DNA from: Glandiceps talaboti
Lineage: Eukaryota > Hemichordata > Enteropneusta > Spengelidae
Length of the DNA: 64,000 nt
NCBI RefSeq assembly: GCF_964340395.1
Contig: NC_135560.1
Span: 2,947,998 to 3,011,997 of the forward strand
Reading direction: 5' to 3'
Position 1 is the first letter of the stretch; the number at the start of each line of letters is the position of its first letter. The notes beneath the pieces are model-generated. The model made no database searches. It worked only from the letters and a program-made list of their open reading frames with translations, and was not told the origin of the DNA. The translations under genes and the position numbers were made by a program. Positions 1 to 14,500 of the stretch are shown here, in pieces.

Positions 1-539
1 ATATTAAACATAAAACACATATGACCATTTAATGTATACACTGAATTTAGCATATTATGATAGTTTTATTAAAATACAACTAAATATCTTTCCACTGAGA
101 AATTAAAAGCACTTTTGCTTGTTCTACTTTATTTCAGTTTAACTTTGAAAGGATGCCAATGACCACTTATTTATTGCCATATAATAACAATGTACATGTA
201 CTTTGATTGTGTCAGACATTACGTCAATATACTGGCAAGATGTTATTTCCTGTCTTTCTGGAAAGGTCATCAGCATCAACCCCTCAAAGTGTACACAGGT
301 ACATTGTATACACTTCATCTAGTACATGTATTCCCCAAGTACATAATAATTCTAATAGATATAGTACTTCAGATTCAGTTTCCCTAATTGGTCATTGTTG
401 CATGTATCATACACATACTGCTGGAGGCACACACAGATTGATTTACATGCTTCACTGATTAATGTAAGGTTTTTTTTTCTTCGTCAAATGGCACACATGG
501 CTTGATGAATATGAAATAGGTCTGGTTCACTGACGAAAA
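1..539. other. Left-edge AT-rich sequence, presumed COPE intron 5
   Basis: No exon, RNA gene or long repeat is seen. The short open frames here resemble nothing I know. By position it should lie in COPE intron 5 or later, because no COPE exon 6 match occurs before the left edge. Confidence 0.4.
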
Positions 540-800
540 ATGATACAGTGCTTTTTTACAGAGGGGTAGATACCGGGAGGTATTTAGAATTCACCCCACT
601 GCCCCTCTCCCCTCTTTTACTGTAGTGATAGGTATTCAGAATTGACCACACTACTGAGGCCACTCTTTTTCTTTTTACTGTAGTGCTTCTATACAGAGTG
701 GTAGATTTAGAATTTTCCACCCTGCCCCACCTCTCCCTCCCACCCTTACTCTTTTTACTGTAACATTTTTGTACCGTTGTAAATATTTAGAATTTACCAT
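540..800. repeat. Degenerate tandem repeat, about three to four copies
   Basis: Blocks of the type TTTTACTGTAG, then GGTATTTAGAATTNACC, then a C-rich CCCCACCTCTCCCC stretch recur at about 540-625, 625-690, 690-765 and 765-800. Unit length varies from about 60 to 90 bp and divergence is high, so this is an old array. Confidence 0.6.
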
Positions 801-892
801 ATCTCCACACTCAAACTGTGACATAGTTATGGAACACTGGTTTGACTGCCTTCAATGATGGGTTGGTCAAAGTCATATTTGTCCCTATGATG

Positions 893-3800
893 ATAGTCTA
901 GTTCCTATACAGTATCATTACCATTTACACCTCCACTCACAGTGTAGTTCCTATACAGTATCATTACCATTTACACCTCCACTCACACTCACAGTCTAGT
1001 TCCTATACAGTATCATTACCATTTACACCTCCACTCACAGTCTAGTTCCTATATCGTATCATTACCATTTACACCTCCACTCACAGTCTAGTTTCTATAC
1101 AGTATCGTCACCATTTACACCTCCACTCACAGTCTAGTTCCTATACAGTATCATTACCATTTACACCTCCACTCACATAGTCTAGTTCCTATACAATATC
1201 ATTATTATTTACACCTCCACTCATAATCTAGTTCCTATACAGTATCATTACCATTTACACCTCCACTCACAGTCTAGTTCCTATACAGTATCGTCACCAT
1301 TTACACCTCCACTCAGTCTAGTTCCTATACAGTATCATTACCATTTACACCTCCACTCACATAGTCTAGTTCCTATACAATATCATTATTATTTACACCT
1401 CCACTCATAATCTAGTTCCTATACAGTATCATTACCATTTACACCTCCACTCACAGTGTAGTTCCTATACAGTATCATTACCATTTACACCTCCACTCAC
1501 ACTCACAGTCTAGTTCCTATACAGTATCATTACCATTTACACCTCCACTCACAGTCTAGTTCCTATATCGTATCATTACCATTTACACCTCCACTCACAG
1601 TCTAGTTTCTATACAGTATCGTCACCATTTACACCTCCACTCACAGTCTAGTTCCTATACAGTATCATTACCATTTACACCTCCACTCACATAGTCTAGT
1701 TCCTATACAATATCATTATTATTTACACCTCCACTCATAATCTAGTTCCTATACAGTATCATTACCATTTACACCTCCACTCACAGTCTAGTTCCTATAC
1801 AGTATCGTCACCATTTACACCTCCACTCACAGTCTAGTTCCTATACAGTATCATTACCATTTACACCTCCACTCACATAGTCTAGTTCCTATACAATATC
1901 ATTATTATTTACACCTCCACTCATAATCTAGTTCCTATACAGTATCATTACCATTTACACCTCCACTCACAGTCTAGTTCCTATACAGTATCGTCACCAT
2001 TTACACCTCCACTCACAGTCTAGTTCCTATACAGTATCATTACCATTTACACCTCCACTCACATAGTCTAGTTCCTATACAATATCATTATTATTTACAC
2101 CTCCACTCACAGTCTAGTTCCTATACAGTATCATTACCATTTACACCTCCACTCACATAGTCTAGTTCCTATACAATATCATTATTATTTACACCTCCAC
2201 TCATAATCTAGTTCCTATACAGTATCGTTACCATTTACACCTCCACTCACAGTCTAGTTTCTATACAGTATCGTCACCATTTAAACCTCCACTCACAGTC
2301 TAGTTCCTATACAGTATCGTTACCATTTACACCTCCACTCAGTCTAGTTCCTATACAGTATCATTACCATTTACACCTCCACTCACAGTCTAGTTCCTAT
2401 ACGGTATCATTACCATTTACACCTCCACTCACAGTCTAGTTCCTATACGGTATCATTACCATTTACACCTCCACTCACAGTCTAGGTCCTATACAGTATC
2501 ATTACCATTTACACCTCCACTCACAGTCTAGTTCCTATACAGTATCGTTACCATTTACACCTCCACTCACAGTCTAGTTCCTATACAGTATCATTACCAT
2601 TTACACCCCCACTCACAGTCTAGTTCATATACAGTATCATTACCATTTACACCCCCACTCACAGTCTAGTTCATATACAGTATCGTTACCATTTACACCC
2701 CCACTCACAGTCTAGTTCATATACAGTATCATTACCATTTACACCCCCACTCAGTCTAGTTCATATACAGTATCATTACCATTTACACCCCCACTCACAG
2801 TCTAGTTCATATACAGTATCATTACCATTTACACCCCCACTCACAGTCTAGTTCATATACAGTATCGTTACCATTTACACCCCCACTCACAGTCTAGTTC
2901 ATATACAGTATCATTACCATTTACACCCCCACTCACAGTCTAGTTCATATACAGTATCATTACCATTTACACCTCCACTCACAGTCTAGTTCATATACAG
3001 TATCATTACCATTTACACCTCCACTCACAATCTAGTTCATATACAGTATCATTACCATTTACACCCCCACTCACAGTCTAGTTCCTATACAGTATCATTA
3101 CCATTTACACCTCCACTCACACTCACAATCTAGTTCCTACATCATGAATGTATACGGTATCATTACCATTTACACCTCCACTCACAGTCTAGTTCATATA
3201 CAATATCATTACCATTTACACCTCCACTCACAGTCTAGTTCCTATACAGTATCATTACCATTTACACCTACACTCACAGTCTAGTTCCTATACAATATTA
3301 TTATTTACACCTCCACTCACAGTCTAGTTCCTATACAGTATCATTACCATTTACACCCCCACTCACAGTCTAGTTCCTATACAGTATCATTACCATTTGC
3401 ACCTCCACTCACACTCACAATCTAGTTCCTACATAATGAATGTATACGGTATCATTACCATTTACACCTCCACTCACAGTCTAGTTCATATACAGTATCA
3501 TTACCATTTACACCTCCACTCACAGTCTAGTTCCTATACAGTATCATTACCATTTAGACCCCCACTCACAATCTAGTTCATATACAGTATCATTACCATT
3601 TATACCTCCACTCACAGTCTAGTTCCTATACAGTATCATTACCATTTACACCTCCACTCACATAGTCTAGTTCCTATACAATATCATTATTATTTACACC
3701 TACACTCACAGTCTAGTTCCTATACAGTATCATTACCATTTACACCTCCAATCACATAGTCTAGTTCCTATACAGTATCATTACCATTTACACCTCCAAT

Positions 3801-5994
3801 CACATAGTCTAGTTCCTATACGGTATCATTACCATTTACACCTCCACTCAGTCTAGTTCCTATACGATATCATTACCATTTACACCTCCACTCACAGTCT
3901 AGTTCATATACAATATCATTACCATTTACACCTCCACTCACAGTCTAGTTCCTATGCAGTTTCGTTACCATTTACACCTCCACTCACAGTCTAGTTCCTA
4001 TACAGTATCATTACCATTTACACCTCCACTCACATAGTCTAGTTCCTACACAATATTATTATTTACACCTCCACTCACAGTCTAGTTCCTATACGGTATC
4101 ATTACCATTTACACCTCCACTCACAGTCTAGTTTCTATACAGTATCATTACCATTTACACCTCCACTCACATAGTCTAGTTCCGATACAATATTATTATT
4201 TACACCTCCACTCACAGTCTAGTTCCTATACAGTATCATTACCATTTACACCTCCACTCACAGTCTAGTTCCTATGCAGTATCATTACCATTTACACCCC
4301 CACTCACAGTCTAGTTCCTATACAGTATCATTACCATTTACACCTCCACTCACAGTCTAGTTCCTATACAGTATCATTATTATTTACACCTCCACTCACA
4401 GTCTAGTTCCTATACAGTATCATTACCATTTACACCCCCAATCACATAGTCTAGTTCCTATACAGTATCATTATTATTTACACCACTCATAGTCTAGTTC
4501 CTATACAATATTATTATTTACACCTCCACTCACAGTCTAGTTCCTATACAGTATCATTACCATTTACACCTCCACTCACAGTCTAGTTCCTATGCAGTAT
4601 CGTTACTATTTACACCTCCACTCACAGTCTAGTTCCTATACAGTATCATTACCATTTACACCCCCACTCACAGTCTAGTTCCTATACAGTATCGTTACTA
4701 TTTACACCTCCACTCACAGTCTAGTTCCTATACAGTATCATTACCATTTACACCTCCACTCACAGTCTAGTTCCTATACAGTATCGTTACTATTTACACC
4801 TCCACTCACAGTCTAGTTCCTATGCAGTATCATTACCATTTACACCCCCACTCACAGTCTAGTTCCTATACAGTATCGTTACTATTTACACCTCCACTCA
4901 CAGTCTAGTTCCTATACAGTATCATTACCATTTACACCCCCACTCACAGTCTAGTTCCTATACAGTATCATTACCATTTACACCTCCACTCAGTCTAGTT
5001 CCTATACAGTATCGTTACTATTTACACCTCCACTCACAGTCTAGTTCCTGTACAGTATCATTACCATTTACACCTCCACTCATAGTCTAGTAATGTTCCT
5101 ATACAGTATCATTACCATTTACACCTCCACTCAGTCTAGTTCCTATACAGTATCATTACAATTTACACCTCCACTCAGTCTAGTTCCTATACAGTATCGT
5201 TACCATTTACACCTCCACTCACAGTCTAGTTCCTATACAGTATCATTACCATTTACACCTCCACTCAGTCTAGTTCCTATACAGTATCATTACAATTTAC
5301 ACCTCCACTCACAGTCTAGTTCCTATACAGTATCATTACCATTTACACCTCCACTCACAGTCTAGTTCCTATACAGTATCATTACCATTTACACCTCCAC
5401 TCAGTCTAGTTCCTATACAGTATCGTTACTATTTACACCTCCACTCACAGTCTAGTTCCTATACAGTATCATTACCATTTACACCTCCACTCACAGTCTA
5501 GTTCCTATACAGTATCGTTACCATTTACACCCCCACTCACAGTCTAGTTCCTATACAATATTATTATTTACACCTCCACTCACAGTCTAGTTCCTATACA
5601 GTATCATTACCATTTACACCTCCACTCATAGTCTAGTTCCTATACAGTATCGTTACTATTTACACCTCCACTCATAGTCTAGTTCCTATACAGTATCATT
5701 ACCATTTACACCTCCACTCACAGTCTAGTTCCTATACAGTATCGTGACTATTTACACCTCCACTCATAGTCTAGTTCCTATACAGTATCATTACCATTTA
5801 CACCTCCACTCACAGTCTAGTTCCTATACAATATTATTATTTACACCTCCACTCACAGTCTAGTTCCTATACAGTATCATTACCATTTACACCTCCACTC
5901 ACTTTCTAGTTCCTATACAGTATCATTACCATTTACACCTCCACTCAGTGTAGTTCCTATACAGTATCCTTACTATTTACACCTCCACTCACAT
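893..5994. repeat. 46-bp minisatellite, about 110 copies (COPE intron 5)
   Basis: The unit is CTAGTTCCTATACAGTATCA then TTACCATTTACACCTCCACT then CACAGT, 46 bp. Length variants include a short form ending ACTCAGT, a form with an extra CACTCA, and CACATAG spacers. Variants such as ACAATATCATTATTATT recur in fixed order, so blocks of several units were copied together; a GTGTAG variant recurs exactly 513 bp apart (941 and 1454). On the minus strand each unit carries T/GTGAGT and ATG/GTAATG, donor-like strings. No adjoining exon is recognised here. Confidence 0.97.
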
Positions 5995-7173
5995 TTAGTT
6001 AGAAACCATGTTGGCATCCAGACTACAATGATGCTAAAGTTTAGCTTTTAAGAAGTCCATAAATATACACAAATAAAAATAATATAGGCAATAGACTTTA
6101 TAGGATTAATGGCCTAGGAAGAAATGAACTCTCTTTTGAGGTGGCAGTTATTTTGAATTTTAGAAGTGACTGCACAGTATTTTTTTAGGAAGGAGAGCAG
6201 TGTGCCCTCTAAACCATCTTGATGCACCACTGACGCACACAATTTCTAGTGACACACCAAAATTTGATGTTCTCCTATCTCTTACTATGTGGTGACGTGT
6301 AAGAAATGCCAGTTTTTAGCATTTTGACCCAGAACAACAACACTTGGCTAATATCATTAGAGGACACACTGAAGGAGAGTAACCTTTATATGGACAACAC
6401 TGGACTATCTATCTACCAGTGTCAGTTCTCAAACACCATCCTTACTTACAATAATAATAATACAATAAAATTTTGGTATTGAATTGGGCTTTTGTGCCAA
6501 AACATGTGTCCATAAGGTAAAGTTTACTGAATAGTGGGTCAATCTGTTGACAAAGACTGAAGTGCTCAATGCTATGGTTTACCAACAGAGATGACTTTCC
6601 ATTTGAAGAAAATAAAAATTGTGATAGTGGCACAATGGTGACTTGGTCCTTTTATACTTTCTCAACTCCCCAAAGGAGCATACAATCCATTGCTGCCTCT
6701 GTAAACATTCACATTGAAACCTTTATCCTATCAGGCCCTAAATTATACAGTTGGATTGACTAGGACACTATCATGGTTGGTCAAAGCCAAACAGTAAGTC
6801 TCATACTGGCAACTTACAGATTCCAAACCAATGAACCCATTCTAATCATTTGACCATCAGAACTCAATAAAAGTCTAAATCAATTCAAATCACTTGCAAA
6901 CAGCACTGAGTATGAAAAAAGAAAAAGAATTTGCCATGAAAGAGTAAATAATCTGACACAAGTAGAGATCATTTCAAACTGGAGCGATTTCTGTAAGAGG
7001 TACCATGTATCTCTATTGCTTACTATTGTAAAGGATCAATTTGTTCAAATAATATGACAATTTATATCCCATATATGGAAATAAATTTAGACCATTCAAT
7101 CTGTCTTTGCAGTACAACATTCAGCTTTCAACTAATAATCCACATAAACTAACAAGTGATAGGTCCAACTCAC
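5995..7173. other. Unique sequence of COPE intron 5
   Basis: I searched this stretch on the minus strand for COPE exon 6 (the block after LEC) and found none. It contains short AT-rich tracts only and no recognised repeat. Confidence 0.55.
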
Positions 7174-7223
7174 CATTCTAGAGATTCTGACTGATGTAGA
7201 CACCGGAGGGCAGCATCAGTATT
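7174..7223 (-). CDS. COPE: COPE exon 5
   Basis: It encodes 16 residues [16 protein letters not shown] and two bases (TG) of a Cys codon, as expected from the conserved LE-C of COPE. The acceptor is TTTATTTCAG and the donor ATG/GTGAGT. It is the last COPE exon I can place in the window. Confidence 0.92.
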
Positions 7224-8507
7224 CTGAAATAAAACATCAAATATCAGTAAGTTAAAATGACTTGGCATGATAATTTCTTTCAAGTTAAGGATACCTACTT
7301 ATCTCTCAACTTTAGGATATGATGACAACAGCTCACAACATACAGAGTACCATGGTATCTATTGGTTTATTTAGCTAAGTCTAACTGGGTTAACATGATT
7401 GATCTCTGCAAACAAATGTTTGGTTTTTAAATTAAAAAATAGTTTGCCTTCGCTACTTGATAAGCATTATGTACACAAACATCTGAAGTAAATATTTGGA
7501 AAACTTTGCACATGAAAGGCAGAACACTTCCTCCACACAAAACAAACAATGTTGTGTAGTTTACTTTAAAGGCCCATCTTGACTAGGGCTTAAACCTTGG
7601 GTTACCAGGGTGATAAAAACAGTTGTCTGGCACACCTATAGAAAGAGTTTGTCCTGAATAGGAATATCTTATCTATATCTAAATCTTTAAGTTGTAGGTT
7701 AACTGATGGGATTAATACAAGAACATGGGATTGAATTGTGGGCCTTTAAGATGGCATGGGGATTGTACATTCTATTGTTACAAGCATGCTACTTGAATAA
7801 CTCTACCACACTATAAAATCCCTTCTGAGTTACACAAAATACCCTGTCACACATTACTAGGTTGTAAAGGACACATCATCTAAACTGAAAATGATGCTGT
7901 ATCATTTATTTCCCTTCAAACAAGATATTAGTATTTTCTTTTCTTGTGTGATACATTTTAAACATTTGCAAATTTTGACGACATCGCTCTGGATTATAAA
8001 ATGTTCATTTTTAAGATTTCAAACCACTCTTCAATTCTTTCTCTAGAGTCTAATACATACAAACATATTATCTACACATAAACATTTACCTGTTCATGGA
8101 AATATATTGATGCAGCCATTAGTAGGAATGTATTGTTGGTGATGTCAACACTTCCACTCATTTTACTATCAAGGTCTTTCAAGATATTATCCCTGCAAGA
8201 AGAAAACCAATATCAATACTTATCACAGGGGGAATAAAGGAACAAGGTGAACAATATTCCAGTATTGTAATATTATGTTATGAAAATAAGGAACAAATGA
8301 CAATATGACCTATATGTCAAAAGTAAAATATGACTGTTATTAAGTGTTAATAAAAATATACAATAGTTCTAATTTGATATGCAATAACATAACAGATGTA
8401 CTGATACTCATGTTTAACCTGAGGGCACCCTCTATAAGTGTCATTATTGATTCTTTTGTTTTCATGTAGGTTGTGCTAATACTGTACTAACATTGGTTCT
8501 GGGACAC

Positions 8508-8538
<31 letters not shown>

Positions 8539-11500
8539 AATAAAAATATAAAATAAAATAAAATAAAATCTTGTACTATGGTTGATATAGAATTCTGTAA
8601 AATTCTGCTAATACTGTCCTTATGCACAACATGTACTATGCATGTATTACACACATCAAATGTACAAATAAGTCTGATATAATACAATTTCCTTTACAAA
8701 TCAAAAGTTTAATCAATTTAAAAAAAGAAATGCTGTTTCAAAAGCTTTGTGATGCAAGTTTAATGGAAACACCACAAGCATTGCCGGCATTGACATACCT
8801 CTACAAAAAGAAAAGACAATGTACAAACAATAGTGTACACACTGTTCAGTGTCCGTTTGATAGAGTGACAATTATCATAAACTGGTCAGGGTCTATTTGA
8901 TATATCAGTGTGAATGTACACATACCATAGACTACAACAGTCTTTTAATATCAGTGTGAATGTACACATACCATAGACTACAACAGTCTTTTAATATCAG
9001 TGTGAATGTACACATACCGTTTACTAGAACAGTCTTTTGATATCAGTGTGAATGTACACATACCATAGACTACAACAGTCTTTTAATATCAGTGTGAATG
9101 TACACATACCATTTACTAGAACAGTCTTTTAATATCAGTGTGAATGTACACATACCATTTACTAGAACAGTCTTTTAATATCAGTGTGAATGTACACATA
9201 CCGTTTACTAGAACAGTCTTTTGATATCAGTGTGAATGTACACATACCATAGACTACAACAGTCTTTTAATATCAGTGTGAATGTACACATACCATTTAC
9301 TAGAACAGTCTTTTAATATCAGTGTGAATGTACACATACCGTTTACTAGAACAGTCTTTTGATATCAGTGTGAATGTACACATACCATAGACTACAACAG
9401 TCTTTTAATATCAGTGTGAATGTACACATACCATAGACTACAACAGTCTTTTAATATCAGTGTGAATGTACACATACCATTTACTAGAACAGTCTTTTAA
9501 TATCAGTGTGAATGTACACATACCATTTACTAGAACAGTCTTTTAATATCAGTGTGAATGTACACATACCATTTACTAGAAGTCTTTTAATATCAGTGTG
9601 AATGTACACATACCATTTACTAGAACAGTCTTTTGATATCAGTGTGAATGTACACATACCGTTTACTACAACAGTCTTTTAATATCAGTGTGAATGTACA
9701 CATACCGTTTACTAGAACAGTCTTTTAATATCAGTGTGAATGTACACATACCGTTTACTACAACAGTCTTTTGATATCAGTGTGAATGTACACATACCGT
9801 TTACTAGAACAGTCTTTTAATATCAGTGTGAATGTACACATACCATAGACTACAACAGTCTTTTGATATCAGTGTGAATGTACACATACCATTTACTACA
9901 ACAGTCTTTTAATATCAGTGTGAATGTACACATACCATAGACTACAACAGTCTTTTGATATCAGTGTGAATGTACACATACCATTTACTACAACAGTCTT
10001 TTAATATCAGTGTGAATGTACACATACCATTTACTACAACAGTCTTTTGATATCAGTGTGAATGTACACATACCATTTACTACAACAGTCTTTTGATATC
10101 AGTGTGAATGTACACATACCATTTACTACAACAGTCTTTTAATATCAGTGTGAATGTACACATACCATTTACTAGAACAGTCTTTTGATATCAGTGTGAA
10201 TGTACACATACCATTTACTACAACAGTCTTTTGATATCAGTGTGAATGTACACATACCATTTACTACAACAGTCTTTTAATATCAGTGTGAATGTACACA
10301 TACCATTTACTACAACAGTCTTTTGATATCAGTGTGAATGTACACATACCATTTACTACAACAGTCTTTTGATATCAGTGTGAATGTACACATACCATAG
10401 ACTACAACAGTCTTTTAATATCAGTGTGAATGTACACATACCATAGACTACAACAGTCTTTTGATATCAGTGTGAATGTACACATACCGTTTACTAGAAC
10501 AGTCTTTTAATATCAGTGTGAATGTACACATACCATTTACTACAACAGTCTTTTAATATCAGTGTGAATGTACACATACCATTTACTACAACAGTCTTTT
10601 GATATCAGTGTGAATGTACACATACCATTTACTACAACAGTCTTTTAATATCAGTGTGAATGTACACATACCATTTACTACAACAGTCTTTTAATATCAG
10701 TGTGAATGTACACATACCATAGACTACAACAGTCTTTTGATATCAGTGTGAATGTACACATACCATTTACTAGAACAGTCTTTTAATATCAGTGTGAATG
10801 TACACATACCATTTACTAGAACAGTCTTTTGATATCAGTGTGAATGTACACATACCATAGACTACAACAGTCTTTTAATATCAGTGTGAATGTACACATA
10901 CCATTTACTAGAACAGTCTTTTGATATCAGTGTGAATGTACACATACCATAGACTACAACAGTCTTTTAATATCAGTGTGAATGTACACATACCATTTAC
11001 TACAACAGTCTTTTAATATCAGTGTGAATGTACACATACCATAGACTACAACAGTCTTTTAATATCAGTGTGAATGTACACATATCATTTACTAGAACAG
11101 TCTTTTGATATCAGTGTGAATGTACACATACCGTTTACTAGAACAGTCTTTTGATATCAGTGTGAATGTACACATACCATAGACTACAACAGTCTTTTAA
11201 TATCAGTGTGAATGTACACATACCATTTACTAGAACAGTCTTTTGATATCAGTGTGAATGTACACATACCGTTTACTAGAACAGTCTTTTGATATCAGTG
11301 TGAATGTACACATACCATTTACTAGAACAGTCTTTTAATATCAGTGTGAATGTACACATACCATTTACTACAACAGTCTTTTAATATCAGTGTGAATGTA
11401 CACATACCATTTACTACAACAGTCTTTTGATATCAGTGTGAATGTACACATACCATTTACTAGAACAGTCTTTTGATATCAGTGTGAATGTACACATACC

Positions 11501-14500
11501 ATTTACTAGAACAGTCTTTTGATATCAGTGTGAATGTACACATACCGTTTACTAGAATTAGCCAGATAATCTGCCAGCATTCTGACTGCTTGCAATTCAG
11601 GAGATGACGATGAATGTACCTCATCAAGTACAACACCAAATTTACGCTGAAAAAAAGTATTTGGTGTAAGAAATTATGAAATTCAAAATAAACAATTATC
11701 TATTAATATACTTTTCTTTACCATAAAGTGTTAATATTTCTTGTTTTGCTGACAGTAATTGACAAAATTGTGCTTTCATATCAGAAATTTTGCTATCAAA
11801 CTCTGTGCATGTAGAAAATTTCACATTTTAGTTTGATAAAACATTGACAGTAACTATAAGAGTCTTGAGTAAGTTAAATTGAACCATACATGCACATTCT
11901 GTCTATATGGGATACATAAAATGTATCACCATAATCAACATATCCAGGTGTTGTCTTGTCATCTTTAGTTTATCTAACGCTAATGGTTTTTTCTACAGAA
12001 ATGAGGTACAAGAAATACTGCAATGTAGGTTCTAATAGGTTTTGGGAATAAATTAACAGAATGAAGTTTTTTTTTTTTACATCTTCCATTAACAGAATGC
12101 ATACATTTGTTCAATACATGTATATAAAATAGCACCAATAGCGTTGTAGCTGTATTTGGCTGTTGCTATGGGTGTGGCCTTTTTGCTAGGCATACTGACA
12201 TTTTTTGAATCTTTAAGAACTTGCCTACCCTTCCCACTTTTCATAGTTGCATCATTTAGCTGTTGGTATGGGCATGGTCTTGTTGCTAGGCATATTTGCC
12301 TACATTTTTAAAAATCTGTATTCACTTACCTACCCATCCCTGTTTGTTATCTTTGTAATATTGTACCAAAAAAAATTCAAAAATAACTGCAGAATAATAC
12401 CTCCAGAAACATCCCCACCAAGTTTCAACCCCATTCACCATGCAGTTTCAAGATGTAAGTTTTTGACCAAATTTACATTTTTAGACCTAATTTGCATATC
12501 GCTAATGGGATTATCAAGTTGTGAACACAGCTTCAGCTGCAGATGCCCAGATGCATCCCCATTAAATTTCAGTCCAATCTGCTTGGCAGTTTTGGAATTA
12601 TATACCTTTTTAGACCTAATTTGCATATCACTATAAATGGGATCATCATGCTATGAACATTTCTTAATCTAAACATCACTTAGAAAGTGCCCATCAAATT
12701 TCAACCCAATCAACTCAATTATTTTGGAATTAAACATTTTTGATCAAAAAGATACATTTTAGCTCTAGTTTGAATATAACTGATGGGATCATCATGTCAT
12801 GAACAATTCTTAATCTAAACACCTGTAAGAATGTTCCCACCAAATTTCAGACCGATCTGCCAAGTTTTGGAGTTCAAGTTTTTTGACAAAAAAATCACAT
12901 CTTTTTTTACACAAATCCCACATTGGTGGTAAGATCATTTTGATTTGAACAATTTCCCAACTAGACACCTAAGGTAATATACCAACCAAATATCATGGCA
13001 ATTGGTCCAGCAGTTTTTGACTTTAAAGTTTTTACATTTATGTCATTGCTAAGGATATAGTGAGAGACATAAAAACATTGTGCTACCTAATTGATTCTCT
13101 AAACCTACGTATGTAGCATTGTACATTCTTTCTCATAGTATAAAGCAAGAGTAATTACCTGTGCAATATAAGCTCTGTACATGAATACTTCCGCATCGGC
13201 TCTTACATCAGAATTTGGTGTCTACAGATAGACAAAAACAAGATAATATTAGTTTACTTTCATCATTTTGTTTGTCTCTCTTTCTCAACCATTCATGTCA
13301 CCACCAGGATAGAATGAATACACTGTCTGTGTGACAGTTGATGCTACAGTAAATAATAGCCACAGGAACTTTACTGTCACATTTTTACAACACAGTTCAA
13401 ATCTACTTGCCAGTGAAGTCTGTGTCACTTTTCACCTGTGGTATATAGACACTTCAGGTACAAATGTTATGTACATAATGAAAAGGTGTCTGCATGTATT
13501 GCAATTGATATCAGCTATACTGACAACCCCCATCCTGGTAGAAAGAGGATTTACTCATACATGTAGCTTAAAATGGGCAGATAAAAGAAAAAGTTTACAA
13601 CTGTTTAATTGTTTTAAATTCAGCAAGCTAAGTTTTCCAGTACTTGAAATAATACTGTATTATCCATATCATCCTGAAGTACACTTTCCAATGATGAACT
13701 AGAAGTACATTTTGTAAATGTGACACACTGTGCTGAGTAGATATGAACTGAGCTGTACACTTTACATAGGCTGAAAATAGGATATCTATTTACATTTCAC
13801 CAGGTTTCATCACATCTCTAGCATACCAAAGTTTTGATACCTATTACATGTCAGGGTTTTTGTTTATGCTAGTAAAAAGGTAAAACCAACTGGAGTTCCC
13901 TTGGGTTGGTGCTGGTGTTCCCAGTGAACATTATGGTATACAACTTGCAAGGTACATGTACATTGTACATGTAAGAAAAGCTATTGTTGTACAGTGTACT
14001 CAAGTTTTACCAGATTTCCCCTCCTCTGTTTCACAGTTTTAAGCCTTATACAATGTACTATAGTGCTGCAGCAGGTCCGGCATTTCTGACGTCAACCGCA
14101 ACCGGAAAATAACAATGCCACATAATATATTACATATCAAACTCTCTGTTAGCTACAAATGTAAGTCTCAGGAATATGTAAATCCATGACAACAGAGCCA
14201 AAAGTTATTACACAAATTAAGGTAAAGCATAACACATTTGTATGTAACATGGTGTAAAAAGACTCAGACCAACAACATTTGTCCGGTTAAAATAATGTTT
14301 TGGGTATTAAAGTTTTTAATGTGTTCAGGTTGAACATGTTGTATATGTTTTTGTGTGTACAGTCATCATTTTCTTCTACATGTACATTTTGTATGACACT
14401 TGTCAATCACTGTGATTTTGTTTTTATTGTACATGTAGTAGTACATTGTAAGTCTTGTATATTCAAGAAGGGTCAACATACTATCATGCTATCAACTGTG

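Noticed and set aside
5995-7173. COPE exon 6 before the first array
   Set aside because: I looked for the conserved block following LEC and found no matching frame. One acceptor near 6700 would create an immediate stop with the split codon.
13331-13702. 123-codon open frame in COPE intron 1
   Set aside because: No recognisable domain and AT-rich codon use like the surrounding intron.
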